DNA from: Piscinibacter sp943370595
GTDB taxonomy: Bacteria > Pseudomonadota > Gammaproteobacteria > Burkholderiales > Burkholderiaceae_C
Assembly: GCA_943370595.1 (NCBI GenBank)
Contig: CALRRO020000002.1
Coordinates: 248,001 to 312,000 of the forward strand
Reading direction: 5' to 3'
Length of the DNA stretch: 64,000 bases
The translations under genes and the position numbers were made by a program. Numbering within the stretch: position 1 is the first letter of the stretch; every line of letters begins with the position of its first letter. This document shows positions 26,854 through 34,561 of this stretch, piece after piece. The notes under the pieces are model-generated. The model had not been told where the DNA came from. It saw only the letters and a list, made by a program, of their open reading frames with translations, and did no database searches.

Positions 26854-27555
26854 TCAAGCGTCGATGGGGATCGTCAACCGGTCCTCGTCGTGCAGCATCA
26901 GCGCCTGCGTGGCGGTGACCTTGCACACCCAGGTCTGCATCCGGTGCGATTGGGGCAGGCTCAGAACCTGCGGCGCGAGCACCGCCCCGCACAGGCCGCC
27001 GAGCCGGCGTACCGACGCATAGCGGATCCACTGCGCCTTGCTCTGCGAGCGCGCAGCGCGGGCCAGCGCCTGGCAGGGACCGTAGTCGTTGCGCTGCGTC
27101 CAGGCGTCGGCCGCGGCCGACCAGGGCTCGCGGCGCAGGTCCAGCACCACGCCCTTCACCTGGGCCTGGAAGAAGGTGTGCTCGGTGACCAGCTCGCCGC
27201 CGCGCAGCCCCTGGCTGTCCATCAGGAAGCGCCAGCGCCAGTAGCCAACCTCGGTGCAGGCGGTCTCGCGCTCCTTGGCGCCGTACCAGACACCGGGATC
27301 GGTTCCGGCGCGAAAGCGCGAGCCGTGCGGCGAGCGATAGCGGAAGGGCGTGGCCAGCAGGTAGTGCAGGCCTTCGGCCGCCGGCGGCAGCGGCGGCTTG
27401 CTGGCTTCGAGCAGGCGTTCCAGCGTCGCCTGATCATCGAGGCTGTCGACCAGGCGCAGCGTGGCGACCCGGTGCTGCGCCTCGACGCCGCGCCACAGCA
27501 GCGCCGTGGCACTGCGCAGCGGAGCGGCGAACCACTCGTCGCGCCAGGCTTGCAT
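26854..27555 (-). CDS. RES domain toxin
   Basis: The 233-residue protein has the RES domain pattern: an arginine in the first strand (TALLWRGVEAQ), a tyrosine and Arg in the central part (HYLLATPFRYRSPHGSRF), then GVWYGAKERETACTEVGYWR and a distal serine region (WIRYASVRRLGG). RES toxins are ADP-ribosyltransferase-like enzymes that degrade NAD+ and stop growth; the conserved Arg, Tyr and Glu/Ser residues form the active site. It is longer than typical RES toxins of 150-200 residues but matches the larger group. The Xre/ParS antitoxin gene lies 11 bases upstream on the same strand, the normal antitoxin-first order, so this is a type II toxin-antitoxin module. Confidence 0.85.
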   Translation of the reverse strand: MQAWRDEWFAAPLRSATALLWRGVEAQHRVATLRLVDSLDDQATLERLLEASKPPLPPAAEGLHYLLATPFRYRSPHGSRFRAGTDPGVWYGAKERETACTEVGYWRWRFLMDSQGLRGGELVTEHTFFQAQVKGVVLDLRREPWSAAADAWTQRNDYGPCQALARAARSQSKAQWIRYASVRRLGGLCGAVLAPQVLSLPQSHRMQTWVCKVTATQALMLHDEDRLTIPIDA

Positions 27556-27566
27556 CCGGGACCGGC

Positions 27567-27965
27567 TCAGACGGGCGCGCGCATCGCGTCGAGGTAGGCG
27601 ACCGCGGCGACCAGCCCCTGCGCGCCGAGGATCAGCGTGGCCGGCACGCCGCCCAGCGCGTCGTTGGGGCTGCGCATCCAGGCCAGCCGGCGCGATTCGT
27701 CGTTGCCGACCAGCGCGTCGAGCGAGCGGTACAGGCGCACCAGCAGCAGTGCCAGTTCGCCTTCCTTGGACCCGGGTGGCAACCCGCGCTCGCCACGCAG
27801 GATGCGCGACACCGTGGCTTCGCTGACACCCAGGATGCGCGCCAGCGCCGCGCCGTTCAGCCCCAGCAGCGCGGCGGCCCGCTGCGTGGCGGTGGCCAGC
27901 ACGGTGGATTCGGCCGCAGCGGCGCGGGCCGGCTGGCGGCGTGGAGGCAGGGTGATCGCGTTCAT
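27567..27965 (-). CDS. Xre/MbcA/ParS family antitoxin
   Basis: The 132-residue antitoxin has an N-terminal basic, disordered stretch, an Xre-like HTH at about residues 35-60 (LNGAALARILGVSEATVSRI) and the C-terminal MbcA/ParS/Xre toxin-binding domain (ELALLLVRLYRSLDALVGND, then WMRSPNDALGGVPATLILG). It neutralises the RES toxin encoded 11 bases downstream and normally represses its own promoter. The promoter region upstream carries two direct repeats, CTGAAC, one helical turn apart (27982-27998), a likely operator. The whole pair sits as an insertion-like unit between prfC and ubiA. Confidence 0.87.
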   Translation of the reverse strand: MNAITLPPRRQPARAAAAESTVLATATQRAAALLGLNGAALARILGVSEATVSRILRGERGLPPGSKEGELALLLVRLYRSLDALVGNDESRRLAWMRSPNDALGGVPATLILGAQGLVAAVAYLDAMRAPV

Positions 27966-27975
27966 GTCAGGTGAA

Positions 27976-28004
27976 AGACTAGTTCAGTTTTCGTTCAGAT
28001 GCAA
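27976..28004 (-). promoter_or_regulatory. Promoter and direct-repeat operator of the Xre-RES pair
   Basis: On the minus strand TTGCAT (28004-27999) and TAGTCT (27981-27976) are separated by 17 bases, a sigma-70-like pair, 10 bases ahead of the antitoxin ATG. The spacer holds two copies of CTGAAC (27998-27993 and 27987-27982) repeated at 11-base spacing, that is on the same face of the helix. Occupation of both would cover the promoter, which fits autorepression by the antitoxin or the complex. The same gap also leads into ubiA on the other strand. Confidence 0.5.
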
Positions 28005-28055
28005 GGCGAGGGACTTGGAGCGATGCAGCCTCGCCGGGCGTCGCACAATCTCGCC

Positions 28056-28928
28056 ATGAACACGCTCGCCGCCCCGTCGCGCCTGGCGCTCTACCTGAGC
28101 CTGATCCGCTGGGACCGCCCGGCCGGCAGCTACCTGCTGCTGTGGCCGACGCTGTCGGCGCTGTGGCTGGCCGCACAGGGCTTCCCCGGCTGGCACCTGC
28201 TCGCGGTGTTCGTGGTCGGCACCTTCCTGATGCGCAGCGCCGGCTGCGCTGTCAACGACGTCGCCGACCGCGACTTCGACCGCCACGTCAAGCGCACCGC
28301 GCATCGGCCGGTGACCAGCGGTGCGCTGTCGGTGCGCGAGGCGCTGCTGTTCGGCGCGCTGCTGGCCGCCGTGGCCTTCGCCCTGGTGCTCAGCACCAAC
28401 CTCGCCACCGTGCTGTGGAGCTTCGCGGCGCTGGCGGTGACGATCTTCTACCCCTTCACCAAGCGCTTCTTCTCGATGCCGCAGGCGGTGCTGGGCGTGG
28501 CCTTCAGCTTCGGCATCCCGATGGCCTTCTCGGCGGTGACCGGCGCGGTGCCGGCGCTGGCCTGGTGGCTGCTGCTCGGCAACCTGTTCTGGGTGCTGGC
28601 CTACGACACCGAGTACGCGATGGTCGACCGCGACGACGACCTGAAGATCGGCATCCGCACCTCGGCGATCACGCTCGGCCGCTTCGACGTCATCGGCGTG
28701 ATGGCCTTCTACGCCGCCTTCGTCGCGATCTGGGCGTGGCTGGGCGCCGGGCTGGGCCTGGGCTGGCCTTACTTCGCCGGCCTGGCCGTGGCCGGCGCCA
28801 TCGCGCTGTGGCACTACACGCTGATCCGCACGCGCACGCGCGACGGCTGCTTCCGCGCCTTCCGGCTCAACCACTGGGTCGGCTTCGCGGTGTTCGCAGG
28901 CGTCGTCCTCGACTTCGCGCTGCGCTGA
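28056..28928 (+). CDS. ubiA: 4-hydroxybenzoate octaprenyltransferase
   Basis: UbiA attaches the polyprenyl tail to 4-hydroxybenzoate in ubiquinone synthesis, in the inner membrane. The 290-residue protein has about eight or nine transmembrane helices and the two aspartate motifs that bind prenyl diphosphate and magnesium: NDVADRDFDRHVKRTAHRP near residues 67-85 and DTEYAMVDRDDDLKIG near 183-198. IRWDRPAGSYLLLWPT near the start is typical. The ATG at 28056 was chosen over longer frames; NTLAAPSRLALYLSLIRW is the usual beginning. It is divergent from the RES-Xre pair and ends 161 bases before atzF, with which it has no functional tie. Confidence 0.94.
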   Translation: MNTLAAPSRLALYLSLIRWDRPAGSYLLLWPTLSALWLAAQGFPGWHLLAVFVVGTFLMRSAGCAVNDVADRDFDRHVKRTAHRPVTSGALSVREALLFGALLAAVAFALVLSTNLATVLWSFAALAVTIFYPFTKRFFSMPQAVLGVAFSFGIPMAFSAVTGAVPALAWWLLLGNLFWVLAYDTEYAMVDRDDDLKIGIRTSAITLGRFDVIGVMAFYAAFVAIWAWLGAGLGLGWPYFAGLAVAGAIALWHYTLIRTRTRDGCFRAFRLNHWVGFAVFAGVVLDFALR

Positions 28929-29062
28929 GCCGCTGCCCCAATCCGGCGCGCCGCGCACCGCGGCGAGTCGGCGCCACGGCCGCCTGACCCGACCTCCACA
29001 CCCGCCCACCGAGGAGGACGCCTGGCCACGCGGCCATGGCACGGTTTCTGCTGAATCCCTGC

Positions 29063-29072
29063 TTGTATACCA
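29063..29072. promoter_or_regulatory. Candidate GntR-type operator ahead of atzF
   Basis: TTGTATACCA is a near-palindrome around GTATAC, 18 bases before the chosen atzF start. FadR-type GntR regulators often bind short A/T-containing dyads of this sort, and such a regulator closes the cluster at 44985. This is the only conspicuous AT-containing palindrome in the leader. If it overlaps the promoter (TATACC as a -10), the real start must be downstream of it. Confidence 0.35.
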
Positions 29073-29089
29073 GCAGGTGCACTCAAACC

Positions 29090-30907
29090 GTGAATCCGCC
29101 TCTCGTCACCCTGTCCGACTGGCAGCAGGCCTACCGCGATGGCGCGTCGCCCGGCGAGCTGCTGGGTGCACTGCGCGGCCGGCTGGCAGTGCGCGAGAAG
29201 GACGTGGCCGTGATTCGCCTGGTCGGCGACGCCGAGCTGCAGGCCCGGCTCGCTTCGCTGGCGCAGGCCGCGGCCGCCCATGCCGACCGCAGTTCGCTGC
29301 TCGCCGCGATGCCGCTGTTCGGCGTGCCCTTCGCCGTGAAGGACAACATCGACATCGCCGGCGTCGAGACCACGGCCGCCTGCCCGGCCTTCACCCACCG
29401 CGCCGAGCGCAGTGCGACGGTGGTGCAGCGGCTCGAGGCCGCCGGTGCGGTGTGGATGGCCAAGACCAACCTCGACCAGTTCGCCACCGGCCTGGTCGGC
29501 ACCCGTTCGCCCTTCGGCCGGCCGGCCAGCACGCTGGCACCGGAGCGCATCAGCGGCGGCTCCAGCTCGGGCTCCGCGGTGCTGGTCGGCCGCGGCGACC
29601 TGCCGTTCTCGCTGGGCACCGACACCGCCGGCTCGGGCCGCGTGCCGGCCGGCTTCAACCAGCTCGTCGGCCTGAAGCCGACGCCAGGGCGCGTGCCCAC
29701 CACCGGCGTGGTGCCGGCCTGTCGCAGCCTGGACTGCGTGTCGGTGTTCGCGCACACGGTCGACGACGCCGCCGCCGTGCTCGCCACACTGGAGGGGCCG
29801 GATGCCGGCGACGCCTACAGCCGCTTTGCCACCGGGCCGCAGGCGTATGCGCCGCGGCTGCGCATCGGCGTGCCGGCGCAGCCCGAGTTCTTCGGCGATG
29901 CCGGCTACGCCAGCGCCTGGCTGCAGTCCGTCGAACACCTCGCGGCGCTCGGCCACACCGTGCTGCCGCTGGACTTCGGCGTGCTGCACCGCATCGCTGC
30001 GCTGCTCTACGAAGGCCCCTGGGTCGCCGAGCGCCACGCCGCGGTGCGCACGCTGCTGGCGCGCGAGCCCGGCGCCTTCGACCCGACGGTGCGGCGCGTG
30101 ATCGAGCGCGCCCTGACCCTGAGCGCGACCGATGCCTTCGTCGCGCAGTACGAGCTGCGCGAGCTCGCGCAGCAGGCCGAGACGATCTGGTCGTCCTGCG
30201 ATCTGCTGATGGTGCCCACCACCACCGGCCACCCGCGCTTCTCGGAGATCGATGCCGATCCGATCGGCCTGAACTCGCGGCTCGGCCACTACACCAACTT
30301 CGTCAACCTGCTCGACTGGTGCGCGATCGCCGTGCCGGCCAGCACCACGGCCGCGCAGCTGCCCTTCGGCGTGACCTTCATCGCGCCGCCGCGGCACGAT
30401 GCCGCGCTGGCCCGCTTCGCGCGGGGCTGGCAGATCGCCACCCCGCTGTCGCTGGGAGCCACCGGCGCGCAGCGCACGCTGCCGGCGCAGCCGGGCACGC
30501 ACTGGCCGGCCAGTGAACCGCAACTCGCCATCGCGGTGGTCGGCGCCCACCTGTCGGGCCTGCCGCTGAACGGCCAGCTGCTCGAACGCGGCGCCACGCT
30601 GATCGAGGCCACCACCACCGCACCGCGCTACCGGCTGCATGCGCTGCCCGGCACGGTGCCGCCCAAGCCCGGACTGGTGCGCGACGAGGCCCACGGCCAC
30701 GCCATCGCGCTCGAAGTCTGGGCGATGCCGCAAGCGGCGGTGGGCAGCTTTCTTGCATTGATCCCGGCGCCGCTGGGCCTGGGTTCGATCGAACTGGCCG
30801 ACGGCCGGCGCGTGCACGGCTTCCTCTGCGAGGCGCACGCCGTCGCCGCGGCGCCCGATGTCAGCGCCTTCGGCGGCTGGCGCGCCTACCTCGCCTCTCT
30901 TCGCTGA
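29090..30907 (+). CDS. atzF: Allophanate hydrolase
   Basis: Allophanate hydrolase cleaves allophanate to ammonia and CO2, the last step of cyanuric acid, biuret and urea-amidolyase routes. With the GTG start at 29090 the protein has 605 residues, the length of AtzF from Pseudomonas ADP. The amidase-signature domain (residues about 1-460) shows the Ser-cisSer-Lys triad K84 (FAVKDNID), S158 (ISGGSSSGSA) and S182 (DTAGSGRVP). The C-terminal domain (about 480-605, IAVVGAHLSGLPLNGQLLER) is the small AtzF-specific one thought to process the N-carboxy intermediate. An alternative ATG at 29036 would add 18 residues through the palindrome upstream and lacks a good ribosome site. It leads the cluster; the ABC binding-protein gene starts 13 bases later. 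Confidence 0.93.
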   Translation: MNPPLVTLSDWQQAYRDGASPGELLGALRGRLAVREKDVAVIRLVGDAELQARLASLAQAAAAHADRSSLLAAMPLFGVPFAVKDNIDIAGVETTAACPAFTHRAERSATVVQRLEAAGAVWMAKTNLDQFATGLVGTRSPFGRPASTLAPERISGGSSSGSAVLVGRGDLPFSLGTDTAGSGRVPAGFNQLVGLKPTPGRVPTTGVVPACRSLDCVSVFAHTVDDAAAVLATLEGPDAGDAYSRFATGPQAYAPRLRIGVPAQPEFFGDAGYASAWLQSVEHLAALGHTVLPLDFGVLHRIAALLYEGPWVAERHAAVRTLLAREPGAFDPTVRRVIERALTLSATDAFVAQYELRELAQQAETIWSSCDLLMVPTTTGHPRFSEIDADPIGLNSRLGHYTNFVNLLDWCAIAVPASTTAAQLPFGVTFIAPPRHDAALARFARGWQIATPLSLGATGAQRTLPAQPGTHWPASEPQLAIAVVGAHLSGLPLNGQLLERGATLIEATTTAPRYRLHALPGTVPPKPGLVRDEAHGHAIALEVWAMPQAAVGSFLALIPAPLGLGSIELADGRRVHGFLCEAHAVAAAPDVSAFGGWRAYLASLR

Positions 30908-30920
30908 CCCAGGAGTGTTC

Positions 30921-32528
30921 ATGGACCGTCGTCGTTTCATCCAGTCGGGCAGCGCAGCCGCCGCACTAGGCGCCCTGCCGCTCGGATCGCAGGCCCAGGC
31001 GCGGCCGAAGGACGTGCTGGTGGTCGCCAACGAGTTCGGCCCGAACTCGCTGGACATCCACACCGTCGGCGCCAACCGCGCCAGCTACGGCGTGAGCTGG
31101 ATCTGCTACGACCGGTTGATGAGCTACGGCAAGCGCACCCTGCCCGACGGCCGGATCGCCTACGACCGCAACAAGCTCGAGCCCGAGCTGGCCGAGAGCT
31201 GGCAGATCGCGCCGGACGGCAACTCCGTCACCTTCAAGCTGCGCAAGAACGCGAAGTTCCACGACGGCACGCCGGTGACCGCGAAGGACGTGAAGTGGAG
31301 CTTCGACCGCGCGGTGACCGTCGGCGGCTTCCCGACCTTCCAGATGGCCGCCGGTTCGCTGGAGAAGCCGGAGCAGTTCGAGGTGGTCGACGAGCACACC
31401 TTCCGCGTCAAGTTCCTGCGCAAGGACAAGCTGACGATGAACGACCTGGCCGTGCCGGTGCCGTGCATCTTCAACAGCGAGCTGGTGAAGAAGAACGCGA
31501 CCGCGGCCGACCCCTGGGGCCTGGTCTGGACGCGCAACAACACCGCCGGCGGCGGCGCGTACAAGGTCGAGGCCTTCCGGCCGGGCCAGGAAATCGTCTA
31601 CGTGCGCTACGACGACTGGAAGAGCGGGCCGCTGCCGAAGCTGCGCCGCATCGTGCAGCGCGAGGTGCCCAACGCCGGCAACCGCCGCGCGCTGCTGCTC
31701 AAGGGCGACATCGACATCACCTACGACCTGCCGCCGAAAGACTTCTCGGAGCTCTCGAAGGAAGGCGCCGCTGTCAAGGTGACCAGCACGCCGATCGAGA
31801 ACGCGATGTTCTACCTCGGCATGAACACCACCAAGGCGCCGTTCGACAACCCGAAGGTGCGCCAGGCCGTGGCGCTGGCGGTGCCCTACGACAAGCTCTA
31901 CGACAACGCGCTCTACGGCCGCGCGATCAAGCTCTACGGCGCGCCGGGCACCAAGGTGACGAGCACCGCCTGGCCGCAACCGACCGGCTACAAGACCGAC
32001 CTCGCCAAGGCGAAGGCGCTGATGGCCGAGGCCGGCGCCGGCGCGGGCTTCGAGACCACGCTGAGCTTCGACCTGGGCAGCGGCACGATCAGCGAGCCGA
32101 TGGCGATCCTGATCCAGGAGTCGCTGGCACAGATCGGCATCAAGACGCAGATCAACAAGATCCCCGGTGCCACCTGGCGCGCGGCGCTGCTGAAGAAGGA
32201 CATGCCGCTGATCATCAACCGCTTCGGCGGCTGGCTGGACTTCCCCGAGTACTTCTTCTTCTGGTGCTACCACGGCCAGAACGCCGTGTTCAACACCATG
32301 AGCTACCAGAACGCGACGCTGGACAAGATCATCACCAACGCGCGCTTCGCCGAGAGCAAGACGCTGTACGACTCGTTCGTGAAGGACATGATCCAGATCG
32401 CCTTCGACGAGGTGCCGCGCGTGCCGCTGTTCCAGCCGACCATGGACGTGGCGATGCAGAAGGACGTGCAGGGCTACATGTACTGGTTCCACCTGCAGCC
32501 GGACTACCGGCAGCTGTCCAAGGCCTGA
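30921..32528 (+). CDS. ABC transporter substrate-binding protein, peptide/opine/nickel family (SBP_bac_5)
   Basis: A 535-residue periplasmic binding protein. The N-terminus (MDRRRFIQSGSAAAALGALP) has a twin-arginine-type motif, so export through Tat is likely. The family-5 pattern is clear: LEPELAESWQIAPDGNSVTFKLRKNAKFHDGTPVTAKDVKWSF (seen over residues 86-130), then WKSGPLPKLRRIVQREVPN and VPRVPLFQPTMDVAMQKDVQG. These proteins usually bind peptides but the family also takes opines, metal chelates and small ureido or amide compounds. Its permeases and ATPases are the Dpp-type genes at 40.7-45.0 kb, more than 8 kb downstream, so this transporter brackets the catabolic genes. The ligand is probably the cluster's substrate. 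Confidence 0.88.
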   Translation: MDRRRFIQSGSAAAALGALPLGSQAQARPKDVLVVANEFGPNSLDIHTVGANRASYGVSWICYDRLMSYGKRTLPDGRIAYDRNKLEPELAESWQIAPDGNSVTFKLRKNAKFHDGTPVTAKDVKWSFDRAVTVGGFPTFQMAAGSLEKPEQFEVVDEHTFRVKFLRKDKLTMNDLAVPVPCIFNSELVKKNATAADPWGLVWTRNNTAGGGAYKVEAFRPGQEIVYVRYDDWKSGPLPKLRRIVQREVPNAGNRRALLLKGDIDITYDLPPKDFSELSKEGAAVKVTSTPIENAMFYLGMNTTKAPFDNPKVRQAVALAVPYDKLYDNALYGRAIKLYGAPGTKVTSTAWPQPTGYKTDLAKAKALMAEAGAGAGFETTLSFDLGSGTISEPMAILIQESLAQIGIKTQINKIPGATWRAALLKKDMPLIINRFGGWLDFPEYFFFWCYHGQNAVFNTMSYQNATLDKIITNARFAESKTLYDSFVKDMIQIAFDEVPRVPLFQPTMDVAMQKDVQGYMYWFHLQPDYRQLSKA

Positions 32529-32531
32529 GCC

Positions 32532-32747
32532 ATGGCCACGCTGACGCCGCAGCAGGTCGAGGCCGCCGTGAAGGCCAACGCCGAGGTGCTCGGGCTGACG
32601 CTCTCGGCCGAGCACAAGCCCGGCGTGATCGCCTTCTTCGCACTGGCCGCCGGCATGGCCGAGCGGGTGATGGCCGAACCGCTGTCGCCCGAGGATGAAT
32701 CCGGCAGCGTGTTCCGCCCGCTGCCGCCGCGAGGGCCGCTGGCATGA
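32532..32747 (+). CDS. atzG: AtzG-like small subunit (DUF4089)
   Basis: The 71-residue protein resembles the DUF4089 family: TPQQVEAAVKANAEVLGLTL, then VIAFFALAAGMAERVMAEPL. In cyanuric acid degradation AtzG is the small partner that stabilises AtzE, forming the AtzEG 1-carboxybiuret hydrolase; the Klebsiella homologue is HpxX. The gene starts 3 bases after the binding-protein stop and its own stop overlaps the atzE start in ATGA, so atzG and atzE are translated together as expected for a heteromeric complex. It is too short for domain motifs; assignment rests on its sequence pattern, length and position. Confidence 0.83.
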   Translation: MATLTPQQVEAAVKANAEVLGLTLSAEHKPGVIAFFALAAGMAERVMAEPLSPEDESGSVFRPLPPRGPLA

Positions 32748-34129
32748 AGGCCGTCGAGATCGCCACGCAGGTGCGGTCCGGCGCGCTGTCGGCCGCCAGC
32801 GTCGTGCAATCCAGCCTCGCGCTCATCCAGGCCACCGAGCCGAAGGTCAACGCCTTCACCGCGGTGCTGGCCGAACGCGCCCTCAAGCGCGCCGCACAGA
32901 TCGACAAGCACACCCGCCGCGCCGAGCTGTCGCTGGCCGGAGTGCCCTTCGCGGTGAAGAACCTGTTCGACCTCGCCGGCCTGCCGACGCTGGCCGGCTC
33001 GAAGATCGAGCGCGACAGCCCGCCCGCGACGCGCGATGCGCTGCTGGTGCGCCGGCTCGAGGCGGCCGGGGCGATCTGCGTCGGCGCGCTCAACATGGAC
33101 GAGTACGCCTACGGCTTCACCACCGAGAACACGCACTACGGGCCGACGCGCAACCCGCACGACCTGACGCGCATCTCGGGCGGCTCGTCCGGCGGTTCGG
33201 CCGCCGCCATCGCTGCCGGGCAGGTGCCGCTGACGCTGGGCTCCGACACCAACGGCTCGATCCGCGTGCCCTCGTCGCTGTGCGGCAGCTTCGGCCTGAA
33301 GCCCACCTACGGCCGCCTGCCGCGGCTGGGCAGCTACCCCTTCGTCGCCAGCCTCGACCACCTGGGCCCGTTCGCGCGCAGCGTCGCCGACCTGGCATTC
33401 GCCTACGACGCAATGCAGGGCCCGGCGCCGGACGACCCGCATTGCGCGCAGCGCCCGCCCGAGCCGACGCGCACGCAGCTCGACGCGCGCGCCGAGGGCC
33501 TGCGCGTGGCCGTGCTCGGCGGCTGGTTCCGCGAGATGGCGATGGCCGAGGCCCTTGCCGCAGTCGACGCGGTCGCGCAGGCACTGGGCACCTCGCGGCT
33601 GGTCGAGCTCGACGGTGTGGACCGCGCCCGCGCCGCGGCCTTCCTGATCACCAACTCGGAAGGCGCCACGCTGCACCTGGCGGACCTGAAGAAGCGCCCG
33701 CAGGACTTCGAGCCGCTCTCGCGCGACCGCTTCCTCGCCGGCGCACTGCTGCCCTCGGCGTGGATCGTGCAGGCGCAGCGCGTGCGCCAGGCCTTCGCGC
33801 GCCAGCTGGCCCGTGTGTTCGAGACCGTCGACGTGCTCATCGCCCCGGCCACGCCCTGCGTCGCGCCGGTCATCGGCACGGAGTGGCTGGAGATTGCCGG
33901 CCAGCGCCTGCCGGCGCGCGCCAGCATGGGCCTGCTGACGCAACCGATCTCTTGCATCGGCCTGCCGGTGGTCACCGTGCCGCTGTGGGGCATGAACCCG
34001 GCGCTGCCGCACCTGCCGATCGGCGTGCAGGTGATCGCCGCGCCCTGGCGCGAGGACCACGCGCTGCGTGTCGCAGCGCAGCTCGAAGCGATGGGCATCG
34101 CGTCGTCGCCGATCGCGGCACTGAACTGA
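32744..34129 (+). CDS. atzE: AtzE family amidohydrolase (1-carboxybiuret hydrolase-like)
   Basis: An amidase-signature hydrolase of 461 residues with the Ser-cisSer-Lys triad K72 (FAVKNLFD), S148 (ISGGSSGGSA) and S172 (SDTNGSIRVP). AtzE, in complex with AtzG, removes ammonia from 1-carboxybiuret to give 1,3-dicarboxyurea. The close homologue HpxY belongs to purine (oxalurate) catabolism in Klebsiella, so sequence alone cannot decide the substrate; the flanking atzG, atzH, biuH-like and atzF genes favour carboxybiuret. It overlaps atzG by 4 bases and is followed by atzH after 16 bases. Confidence 0.87.
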   Translation: MKAVEIATQVRSGALSAASVVQSSLALIQATEPKVNAFTAVLAERALKRAAQIDKHTRRAELSLAGVPFAVKNLFDLAGLPTLAGSKIERDSPPATRDALLVRRLEAAGAICVGALNMDEYAYGFTTENTHYGPTRNPHDLTRISGGSSGGSAAAIAAGQVPLTLGSDTNGSIRVPSSLCGSFGLKPTYGRLPRLGSYPFVASLDHLGPFARSVADLAFAYDAMQGPAPDDPHCAQRPPEPTRTQLDARAEGLRVAVLGGWFREMAMAEALAAVDAVAQALGTSRLVELDGVDRARAAAFLITNSEGATLHLADLKKRPQDFEPLSRDRFLAGALLPSAWIVQAQRVRQAFARQLARVFETVDVLIAPATPCVAPVIGTEWLEIAGQRLPARASMGLLTQPISCIGLPVVTVPLWGMNPALPHLPIGVQVIAAPWREDHALRVAAQLEAMGIASSPIAALN

Positions 34130-34145
34130 ACGAGGGCTGCACGGA

Positions 34146-34547
34146 ATGGACATCAACCTGCCCGACGTGCACGCCGAAGTCAGCGCGGTCTTCGCCTTGT
34201 ACGAACAGGCGCTGACGGGCAACGACGTGGCGCTGCTGGACCAGCTGTTCTGGGACTCACCGCACACCGTGCGCTACGGCGTCGGCGAGAACCTGGTCGG
34301 CATCGAGGCCATCCGCGCTTTCCGCGCCGCACGCTCGCCCGTGGGCCTCGCGCGCACGCTGAAGAACACCGTGATCACCACCTTCGGCCGCGACCTCGCG
34401 ACCGCGATGACCGAGTTCGCCCGCCCGAACGTGAGCGGCCGCCAGAGCCAGACCTGGGTGCGCACCAGCTCGCCAGGCCATGGCGGCTGGCGTGTCGTGG
34501 CCGCGCACGTGAGCCTGCTGCCCAAGCCTGCCCCTACCCAACCCTGA
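34146..34547 (+). CDS. atzH: AtzH/HpxZ family protein (DUF3225)
   Basis: This 133-residue SnoaL-like (NTF2-fold) protein belongs to DUF3225: MDINLPDVHAEVSAVFALYE, then FWDSPHTVRYGVGENLVG and IEAIRAFRAARSPVGLART. AtzH was described as the enzyme that converts 1,3-dicarboxyurea to allophanate between AtzEG and AtzF; HpxZ is the corresponding oxalurate-operon protein. It sits directly after atzE and before the BMP binding-protein gene (14-base gap), so the order atzG-atzE-atzH is preserved. It was sized from the ATG at 34146. Confidence 0.86.
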   Translation: MDINLPDVHAEVSAVFALYEQALTGNDVALLDQLFWDSPHTVRYGVGENLVGIEAIRAFRAARSPVGLARTLKNTVITTFGRDLATAMTEFARPNVSGRQSQTWVRTSSPGHGGWRVVAAHVSLLPKPAPTQP

Positions 34548-34561
34548 ACGAGGAGAACCGC

